Source: Acetatifactor aquisgranensis (lineage in GTDB: Bacteria > Bacillota > Clostridia > Lachnospirales > Lachnospiraceae). From it: DNA of 64,000 bases. The translations under genes and the position numbers were made by a program. The stretch's first letter is position 1; each line of letters starts with the position of its first letter. Positions 36,100 through 42,995 of this stretch are shown here, piece by piece. The stretch spans positions 62,001 through 126,000 of the forward strand of contig NZ_CALPDH010000015.1 in the NCBI RefSeq assembly GCF_943193215.1, read 5' to 3'. Below the pieces are notes generated by a model. It worked only from the letters and a program-made list of their open reading frames with translations. It was not told the origin of the DNA and searched no databases.

Positions 36100-36300
36100 A
36101 TAGCGTCTCGCCGGATGATGCGGCGTCAAGCCGCTTCGCTCCCTGGTACGTCACATCCCGGACTTTCTGTCCGGTTGCCCGAAGCCGCGCTCCAGGCCTG
36201 CGGTATGTACCGCGCTGTGTTCCCAGGATCCTGGCATACCCAATCCGCAGCCGCCCAAAGGGTTCCTGCCTTCTAATGCCGTCCATCGCGCCCGCAGGCA
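36100..36300. other. GC-rich structured non-coding segment
   Basis: Between the palindromic element and the broken hydrolase fragment there is a GC-rich segment with no convincing gene. It contains two perfect hairpins: GCGGC (36120-36124) with GCCGC (36130-36134), and CCGGAC (36158-36163) with GTCCGG (36169-36174). A structured RNA or an element end is possible; the identity is unknown. Confidence 0.4.
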
Positions 36301-36427
36301 CGACTTTTTATATCATGGACAGACTCTCCAGTCCTCCCGGAGCATGGCTCCAAGTCGGTAAAACCCCGGCTCCCCGCCGGAATTCATCTGAATCGTCATC
36401 CCTATGATCCCATTCACGTTTCATGCG

Positions 36428-36526
36428 CACAAGCTTCTGCCCAACTCCTCCCTGGTGGAGACGATGTTCCAGACCGGCATGTGTTTCCGAGTGGTGAAGA
36501 GCAAAATCTTCGGGCTGCTGCAGCTC
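36428..36526 (+). pseudogene. Fragment of an Mbeg1-like (DUF2974) hydrolase gene
   Basis: About 33 codons read KLLPNSSLVETMFQTGMCF, then RVVKSKIFGLLQ. The intact gene at 45708-47165 has KILPNSSLVGMIFESGMYF, then QVVKSKTFGLLQ at the matching place. Similarity stops abruptly at LLQ, close to the 3' side of the TnpB-like gene, which suggests that insertion of that element removed the rest. The upstream part is also lost. Confidence 0.7.
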
Positions 36527-36570
36527 GAGATGAATTTTACTCCATCATTCCCGGAACCTTTTGCTCATGC

Positions 36571-36585
36571 GCCAGTTTGCCTGGC
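36571..36585 (-). other. Small stem-loop beyond the TnpB-like gene
   Basis: GCCAG and CTGGC pair perfectly around a five-base loop 34-48 bases past the stop codon, where the guide RNA scaffold and element end lie in IS200/IS605-type loci. This is only positional support. Confidence 0.35.
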
Positions 36586-36618
36586 AAGTTTTCAGAATCG
36601 TCAATATCTATCCAAAAA

Positions 36619-37986
36619 TCAGTTGACAACCCTGCCTTCCATCCCCCGCTTCAGCACGTTCCTGGCAGTATTCGTCTTCTCCTCCGCCGAATACCCGCAG
36701 GCATTGCAGAGGAAAATCCCTTTCTTCCTGCCGCCGCTCTCCACCGCGCCGCAGCTGCTGCACTCATTGCTGATGTCCTTCCCCAGCACCTCCACGATTT
36801 CCACCGACTGCTCTCTGCATTTCTGCTCCAGGCGGCTGCGGATGTAGCCTCTCTGCCACATGGCCACGGAATGGTTGATTTTCCGGTTGATGCCGCCCGC
36901 CTTTGGCCTGGGCATTCTGACGATGTAGATCCTCCTGGGCTTCTCTGTGCGCAGGAAGCGGTTCAGCTCCTGGTTGATATAGCTGTGGAGCCGCTCCTCC
37001 ATCCGATGCCTCCGGGCATTGTACTTCCTGCGCCCCGGGTTGTCGGCTCTGTTGCGGTTATAGCTCCTGGTCTGCTGCCTGACCCATTCGGCATATTCCG
37101 TCTGCAGAGCGCCCAGTTCCTCGCCATAATGATGCCCTTCCTGGGTGGTGAGCATGGTGAACATCCCCATGGCCAGTCCTATCCGGTTCACATAGTCCTC
37201 ATGAACCCGCACCGCCACATCCACCGCGGTCATGATTTCAACATTCCCTTCCTGGGGATACAGTCTGACATAAAGCTGACGCTTGTACTGGTTCCCGTCT
37301 GTCAGGGGCACGAAGACCCGCTTCCGGTTCTCTTTGGTGGAAATGTAGATTCCTCTGCTGCCGTCCTTCTCCCCGTAGCGGTAGGCTCGCTCCGCAACGG
37401 AAAATCCCCATGGCGGCTGCACCGAAGCCTGTGGCTCTGTCTCCGCCTTGTCCGTTTCCCTGCTTTTCACCCGGTACTTTCGCACCTGTCTGCACAGATA
37501 GCGGTGGAGCTTTTCCGCATCCACTTTGGATGCCAGTTCCTCCTGCTTCCTCTGCAGCTCCCGGGGCAGGACGATGGGCTCCTGGTTCAGCACGGCGGTA
37601 AAGGCGTTGTTCACCTTCAACAGGAACCGGAGGTAATGCTTCTCCTCCTCGGTCAGACCCTCATTCCTGCCAATCAGCTGCAGCACCCGGGATTTTGTCC
37701 GGGCCCACTGGCTTTTGATGTCCCCCAGCGCATCGAACACGGCCAGGTAAAAGTACACCGACGGCAGCCCCAGCTCTCCCCGCAGGCCGCTCTCCGTCAT
37801 CTCATTCTGGACGGTGTAGCCGGGATACAGTTTGGACAGCCCTCCGATGCCGCTGTACCTCTGGTATACATAGCGCTTCACCTTGCCGTAATCCGCCGCA
37901 ATCTCCTGCAGCTTCTTCATATCCTCCGCGCAAAGCGGGGTCTTGCTGTACTGGTGGACGGTCTTGCATACCTTGTCTGACGGCAT
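36619..37986 (-). CDS. TnpB-family protein lacking all RuvC catalytic residues (predicted nuclease-dead)
   Basis: 455 residues from the ATG at 37986 (AAAGGGAA upstream). The C-terminal zinc finger ECSSCG...CNACGY (Cys409, 412, 427, 430) and the tail EEKTNTARNVL show TnpB/OrfB ancestry. At RuvC-I, where active TnpB has GxDxG, this protein has IGLAMGMF, so the Asp is Ala (about residue 272). At RuvC-II the Glu of VIED is replaced (IYIVRMP). At RuvC-III, where active proteins have DxNAAxN, it has EKTNTARN, with Lys at the Asp site (about 437). The protein is longer than the usual 370-400 and no TnpA is nearby. A guide-RNA-directed DNA binder, like described TnpB-derived repressors, is the obvious inference. 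Confidence 0.75.
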   Translation of the reverse strand: MPSDKVCKTVHQYSKTPLCAEDMKKLQEIAADYGKVKRYVYQRYSGIGGLSKLYPGYTVQNEMTESGLRGELGLPSVYFYLAVFDALGDIKSQWARTKSRVLQLIGRNEGLTEEEKHYLRFLLKVNNAFTAVLNQEPIVLPRELQRKQEELASKVDAEKLHRYLCRQVRKYRVKSRETDKAETEPQASVQPPWGFSVAERAYRYGEKDGSRGIYISTKENRKRVFVPLTDGNQYKRQLYVRLYPQEGNVEIMTAVDVAVRVHEDYVNRIGLAMGMFTMLTTQEGHHYGEELGALQTEYAEWVRQQTRSYNRNRADNPGRRKYNARRHRMEERLHSYINQELNRFLRTEKPRRIYIVRMPRPKAGGINRKINHSVAMWQRGYIRSRLEQKCREQSVEIVEVLGKDISNECSSCGAVESGGRKKGIFLCNACGYSAEEKTNTARNVLKRGMEGRVVN

Positions 37987-38027
37987 TTTGGAGTTCCCTT
38001 TACTCTCTATAAACACATGACAATGCG

Positions 38028-38181
38028 CGATTCCCAAAAAGTGTACTTTTTGGCTACTATCAAAAGATGGGCACAATTACCAAGAAAAATATCTGTTTAC
38101 GCTTGATTTTATGCCCATCTTGTATTAAAATAGGATAGGTTAACAGCCATATAGCCGATTCTCAAAAAGTACACTTTTTGG
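38028..38181. promoter_or_regulatory. Paired 26-bp palindromic repeats upstream of the TnpB-like gene
   Basis: Two direct copies of a 26-bp sequence (38028-38053 and 38156-38181; three differences) start with CGATTC and contain a palindrome with arms CCAAAAAGT / ACTTTTTGG. Between them lies a perfect 10-bp inverted pair, AAGATGGGCA (38064-38073) and TGCCCATCTT (38112-38121). They sit 42 and 170 bp before the start codon. Operators, an element end, or a structured leader RNA are all possible. Confidence 0.6.
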
Positions 38182-38196
38182 TATCATTTCAGACAA

Positions 38197-40048
38197 ATCG
38201 AGTAGGAGGAAATTTCTCTAATTGAGAAATTTCCGACCTCTCACACCACCGTGCGTACCGTTCGGTACACGGCGGTTCAATCAACTTAACAAGTTACTCG
38301 CCTTTCGGCGTAGTAGTCCGACATGGAAACTAATCCAAACCGGGTTAGTCTCTCTTTCGTAACAGCCACATTCATTGCTCCTCTTTGGCATACATAGGCA
38401 ATTCTTGCTCCTGTATATGCCGTTGACCATGCATATTTGCAGCTGATACCTAATTCTATCAGGTTCTTTGCTCTATTCTGCGGTGTTTTCCAATGCTTCC
38501 ATATGCACATACGAAGCCGGTAGCGGATTTGACTGTCTAGCCGTTCGCATAACCCTTTCATGCTGCCGATTTTGAAATAGTTTATCCATCCTCGGATAAG
38601 TTGGTTGAGCTTCTTGACTTTGTATCCATTGCTCACTCCCCAACTCCTGCATGTGAGTTTCTTCATCTGCTCCCTGAACTTTGCCGCCGCTTTCGGGTGG
38701 GGTCTGGCTTTATACCCTTTGGCAAATGAGTCATAGTAGAATCCAAATCCCAGATACCTGATTCCCTTGGGCTTATCCACCTTACTTTTCTCCCCATTTA
38801 CTTTCAGGCCCAGCCTTTCTTCGATAAATCGGGTGACGCTCTTCATTACCCGTTCTGCCGCCTGCCTGCTTCCAGCCATGATAATCAGGTCGTCTGCGTA
38901 GCGGACGAAATCCAGCCCCCTTGCTTCCAGTTCTTTGTCCAGTTCGTTCAGCATGACGTTCGCTAACAGCGGCGAAATATTTCCGCCCTGCGGCGTGCCC
39001 ACTATGGTATCTTCATACTCGTCGTCTATCATCACTCCACTGACCAGGAACTTCCTTACTACCGATATGACATCCCCATCCTTGATTGTACGCCCGAAGA
39101 TAGTCATCAGCTTGTCATGGTCTACTGTGTCAAAGAACTTTGCAAGGTCAATGTCTACAACCCAGCTGTGTCCGTCATTCATCATCTCTAATGCTTTCAG
39201 GACTGCCTGCTGTGCACATCGGTTCGGCCTGAACCCATAGCTGTGGTCGTGGAACTGCTCTTCAAATATCGGAGTGGGCACCTGTGCTACTGCCTGCTGC
39301 ACAAATCTGTCTACCACCGTTGGTACTCCGAGTTTTCTTGTCCCGCCCTCTGGTTTGGGTATCTCCACCCTGCGGACTGGCTGCGGCTTATATTTCCTCG
39401 TCCGCAGCTTCTCCCTGATGCTTTCGCCGTTTTCCCAAAGGTATGCGCCAAGCTCTTCGACAGTCATCCCGTCCACGCCTGCCGCGCCTTTGTTCCTTAC
39501 GACTTGCAGGTACGCGGCATTAAGGTTATCCTTGCTCAATACCTGCTCCATGAGACTACTCGTGTCCATGCGTTGTTTCCTTTCTGCCCCTTTTGCCTTT
39601 GCCGCCTTTGAAGTCATCGACAGGCGTATGCTCTGGCTACGAAGTGGAACGTACTTCAACTGATTGATTGTTCAGCCCTTCGCTCCATTCCCATTACAGG
39701 AACTTCTTCACTACTATGGCTTCTGCTGACTCCTCACAGTTCGTTGTTACTACGGCTGATGAGACCGCCTGTGAGACCTCCACGCTTAAGGCGCGCGCTC
39801 TTTCCCCTCACCTATCCGCCACATCTACTCGTACTTCCGGCAACTTTTGGACTTCATCTCTTTTGGCAGACTTATCCGTATTTCCGAGCCTTATATGTGA
39901 TTTCTGTCCGTCGGACCAAGGGTTTGCCTACAGCTTCTTTCAGATTCCACCTCACGATGGACACCCTTGCTGTTCAGCTATACACTTCCTCGTTGCCTAG
40001 GCGTGTTAGGGACTTTCACCCATTAGAGCGCGCCCATGGCGCGCAAAC
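38197..40048 (-). mobile_element. Group IIC intron
   Basis: On the minus strand the element opens near 40048 (GTTTGCGCGCC), encodes a reverse transcriptase, and ends with a domain V at about 38243-38278 (GAACCGCCGTGTACCG / CGGTACGCACGGTGGT, closing GAAC tetraloop region), followed by a domain VI hairpin with a GAAATTTCTC stem and a 3' end near CTACTCGAT at about 38197. It lies immediately behind an intrinsic terminator, the usual target of class C introns. The ends are estimated to within a few bases. Confidence 0.8.
38286..39569 (-). CDS. ltrA: Group IIC intron reverse transcriptase/maturase
   Basis: 427 residues from MDTSSLMEQVLSKDNL at 39569 (AAAGGA upstream); the frame extends to 39659 without a better start. 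RT motifs include SYGFRPNRCAQQAVLKAL, VVDIDLAKFFDTVDHDKL, GTPQGGNISPLLANVML and the catalytic YADD near 224-227. A thumb/X domain follows (RSWGVSNGYKVKKLNQLIRG, WINYFK). There is no HNH endonuclease domain, as in class C. From memory the sequence is strikingly close to the E. rectale intron enzyme known as MarathonRT, including length. It appears fully functional. Confidence 0.9.
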   Translation of the reverse strand: MDTSSLMEQVLSKDNLNAAYLQVVRNKGAAGVDGMTVEELGAYLWENGESIREKLRTRKYKPQPVRRVEIPKPEGGTRKLGVPTVVDRFVQQAVAQVPTPIFEEQFHDHSYGFRPNRCAQQAVLKALEMMNDGHSWVVDIDLAKFFDTVDHDKLMTIFGRTIKDGDVISVVRKFLVSGVMIDDEYEDTIVGTPQGGNISPLLANVMLNELDKELEARGLDFVRYADDLIIMAGSRQAAERVMKSVTRFIEERLGLKVNGEKSKVDKPKGIRYLGFGFYYDSFAKGYKARPHPKAAAKFREQMKKLTCRSWGVSNGYKVKKLNQLIRGWINYFKIGSMKGLCERLDSQIRYRLRMCIWKHWKTPQNRAKNLIELGISCKYAWSTAYTGARIAYVCQRGAMNVAVTKERLTRFGLVSMSDYYAERRVTC

Positions 40049-40049
40049 C

Positions 40050-40077
40050 AAAAAAGCCGGGACATTTCATCCCGGCT
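40050..40077 (-). terminator. Intrinsic terminator preceding the intron
   Basis: On the minus strand AGCCGGGA (40070-40077) and TCCCGGCT (40055-40062) form an 8-bp stem with a 7-base loop, followed by six T (40050-40055). It ends the ATPase/nuclease transcription unit, and the intron begins two to three bases after it. Confidence 0.85.
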
Positions 40078-40185
40078 CCCTTTATACCATTCCCCTTCCG
40101 CGGCTTCCCGGAGCAGAAGCATCCCGTTCCAGGCTCCCGGCAGCGCCCCGAACAGCTCCCGGCATCTGCACCCACAGACTCAATT

Positions 40186-42001
40186 TCAGCCTCCAATCAA
40201 CACCTGTTTTCCCCTGAACGCAAATCCATACTTTTGAATCCGCTCTGCCGGGAATCCCTTTTCCAGCAGCGCGGCATCATACCCTTTCTCCTCAATCTGC
40301 TGCAGCGCAGCCTGTACCGTATCCTCAAGGCTCTTCTCTTTTCTCGGATTGTTTACCTTGAATTCTATAATAATCGCATCTCTTCCGCAAGTATTTGATA
40401 CCGCGTCCCCGGCGGGATTCCTCGGCTCCAACAGCACATCATAGCGCCCAAAGCCACTCTCCCGGTTGGAGGTAATGCTGTATCTATCCGCCAGATCCAC
40501 CATCAGTCCCAGCACAAAACCGTGGTAAAAACGCTCCGGCTCCGCTTCCTCCGATGGCTTCACCCCCGCGTCAAAGCTGCTGAAGGTAGCCAGCGCCACC
40601 CGGTTCATATACAGATTCATGGCATCCAAATCTCCCAACAGCAGAGCTTTGATAAAGGTATTGTAATGGGGCGTATGGTCGCGGAACCACCCGTCTATCA
40701 TCCGCTCGAACATCAGCCTCACTTCCCGGTTGGTAAGCTTCAGCCCATACTTCCAGCTTCCGTAAGGAGGCCTTTCACAGCTCTCTACCCTTAAGTATCC
40801 ACTGGCCAGAAACAGGCTCCAGACAGCGCTCTGGCTGTAATCAAGTTGGTCAAAAACGATTTGTTCGTCAATCTCCGTATATAAGATTCCATCCCCAAGC
40901 AAAAGCTCCATTGTCATCTTTATATCCGGGCTGCCCTCCCGAATCAGCTTGCCCACCAGGCTGTTAGAACTGGTGTTTGCCCAGTAAGCGGCAAATCCAC
41001 CATTTTTTAGATAATTCAGAATAGACCAGGGGTTATAAATATCTCTCTGCCTGCCAAAAGTGAAGCCGTCATACCAGTTCTTCACTTCCTTCTGCCTATC
41101 TCCCATCCCATATTCGTCCAGCGCGGCAAATACCTCCTGTTCCGTAAAGCCAAAGCTGTCTGCATACAAATCAGACGTAGCAGTCACCACCTCCAGATTG
41201 TTCAGATCGGAGAAAATCGACTCCTTGCTGACACGAGTGATTCCGGTCATGATTGCCCGTTCCAGATAAGGGTTCGTCTTAAAGGAGGCATTGAACAGGC
41301 TCCGTAAGAACTCCACTACCTCCCGCCAATAACCGTGTACATAGGCTTCCTGCATGGGCGTATCGTATTCGTCCAACAGGAGGATGACTTTTTTGCCATA
41401 ATAGCGTGAAAGGAAGGACGACAGCGCATGCAGCGAATTCGTAGCCAGATAGTCTGCCATGTCCACAGATACTCCCCGGAACCTTTCCTTCTCCCGCTCA
41501 TTCAGGCATCCACTGTCCAGAAGGAAATCATATTTGTCATACAGTTCTGTAATAATCTGACAGATCTGCGTCCTGGCGCCCGGAAATGTGGTCTCCTTCA
41601 CCCTGGCAAAAGAAAGGCTGATGACGGGATATGTCCCCTGCAGCTGCCGATACCGCTCTTCCTTCCAGATGGAAAGGCCTTCAAAGAGTCCTGCCTTCCC
41701 TGCACATTCCACGGAAAAGAAATATTCCAGCATGCTCATCGTCAATGTCTTACCAAAGCGTCTGGGGCGGGTAATCAGAGTAACGGCATCCTGATTCTCC
41801 CACCATTCCCTGATGAAATCCGTCTTGTCAATATATACTGCTTAACGATTTCACTTGCCGTGAAATCAGACTGCATAACGCTGACCGGTTCAATCGCATG
41901 ATTGCATTAGGCAGTATTCAGCGTTATGCAGTATAAAAGCAGTTCGCCTGAATCAATTGCTCGAAATTTTGATGTCCGATTCCTACAGTCCTTGCTGCCA
42001 T
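40186..42001 (-). pseudogene. AAA-ATPase-like / PD-(D/E)XK protein split by a MITE
   Basis: The gene starts at the ATG 42001 (GGGAGG upstream) as MAARTVGIGHQNFEQLIQAN, then CFY, where a 98-bp element enters and brings stops. Beyond it the frame resumes IDKTDFIREWWENQDAVTLI, then TRPRRFGK, and runs on to 40186. Motifs are RPRRFGKT, VILLLDEYDTPMQEA (Walker B) and a C-terminal nuclease-like YDVLLEP...IIIEFKV. Removing the element and one TA restores a continuous frame of about 570 residues. A shortened product from an internal TTG/ATG near 41745 would lack the P-loop region. It is related to the amber-interrupted gene at 5856-7565. Confidence 0.8.
41836..41933. mobile_element. 98-bp MITE with TA target duplication
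   Basis: Terminal inverted repeats TACTGCTTAACG (41836-41847) and, inverted, TACTGCATAACG (from 41933 leftward) differ at one base. The element is flanked by TA at 41834-41835 and 41934-41935. Inside are a 15-bp perfect inverted pair (41870-41884 / 41918-41932), an 8-bp hairpin GATTTCAC/GTGAAATC (41847-41867) and CAATC/GATTG. No coding capacity. The TA duplication points to mobilisation by an IS630/Tc1-mariner-type transposase. Confidence 0.8.
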
Positions 42002-42084
42002 ACTACGCCTCCCATATCCTGAACCGCTTTCGCGGTTTCCCAGCATCCCATTACGAAGAAACCCTCTTTTTCATTCACATTATC

Positions 42085-42810
42085 CTACAGCACCCCAAAC
42101 AATCCCCTGACATCCTCATCCGCAATAATCCGATCACTGCCCTTCCCCTCATTCGCCAGCATCGCCTCCACCTTGCCCGCAATGGTCACATCGATGAACC
42201 GCCCCACATCGATCCCCCGCAGCTCGAAGAACAGCAGCGGCTGCTCGTCCAGGCGCACTCCCACTCCGTACAGGGCCGCCGCCACATGCTTGCACAGAAG
42301 CGCCCAGTCCGGGCAGCTGCAGCTGAAGCTGATCTCCCGGGGCGTGGGGAACAGGCCGTCCTTCCCCTGGAACAGCTCCTGCATCTGCTCCGGGAAGTTC
42401 CCATTCAGCAGCTCCTCCATATTTTCAATCTTGCTGCCGCATTTCTCGATGATTCCCTGGCATTTCTCCTCGGAAAGGGGGCTGATGCGGATTTCCACCT
42501 TGTAGGGCACCTTTCTGGTTCCCTGCACCCTGGCCTGGATTTTTCCCTTCTGAATCTTCAGATCCAGCACCGCTCCGGCTCGGACATAGCGCTTGCCCCT
42601 GTCCAGACGGCTTTCATAGTCCGCATACCGCTCCAGGTTCTCGCACCAGGCCTTGCCCCACCAGTTGCGCACAATCGTCCTGCCCTGCACCGTGACGGGC
42701 TCCAGCGCCGCGCCCTTCTTCTTTTCCTTTTTTCTGCTCTCTGCCGCGTTCTTTTTGATTTCCGCCGCGGTAGGCTGCTCATACGTTGCCGTCTCCCAAT
42801 ATCTGTTCAT
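42085..42810 (-). CDS. SWIM zinc-finger protein
   Basis: 241 residues. The SWIM motif CSCPDWALLCKHVAAALYGVG near 163-183 (Cys-x-Cys...Cys-x-His) binds zinc and nucleic acid or protein. The N-terminus (NWWGKAWCENLERYADYESR and RYVRAGAVLDLKIQKGKIQA) matches the SWIM family regularly encoded next to a SNF2 helicase, as here (next gene upstream, 185 bp). The pair probably acts together on DNA, for example in repair or chromosome remodelling; the exact role is not established. Confidence 0.85.
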   Translation of the reverse strand: MNRYWETATYEQPTAAEIKKNAAESRKKEKKKGAALEPVTVQGRTIVRNWWGKAWCENLERYADYESRLDRGKRYVRAGAVLDLKIQKGKIQARVQGTRKVPYKVEIRISPLSEEKCQGIIEKCGSKIENMEELLNGNFPEQMQELFQGKDGLFPTPREISFSCSCPDWALLCKHVAAALYGVGVRLDEQPLLFFELRGIDVGRFIDVTIAGKVEAMLANEGKGSDRIIADEDVRGLFGVL

Positions 42811-42995
42811 CCTGTTCTCCTTCCAAGGCCTGGACTTCCCTTTATGCCGATTACAGGGCCTGCCCCAGCAGCATCAAAATGCGTCACGCCGCTCACGTCT
42901 TTTCGCCATGCCGTCTGTCTAATCGGCGCCATTCGGAAAGCACCGGCCAATCCCATGAAATCCGGCTCTTCTTCCGTGTGCAGTTTCGGATTTCT

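Noticed and set aside
36481..37980. Long plus-strand frame opposite the TnpB-like gene
   Set aside because: Antisense shadow with no motif, while the minus frame has zinc-finger and family features.
36619..40048. An IStron (intron plus TnpB composite)
   Set aside because: The intron is group II, complete in itself with its own maturase, and ends before the TnpB-like gene; IStrons combine group I introns with TnpB.
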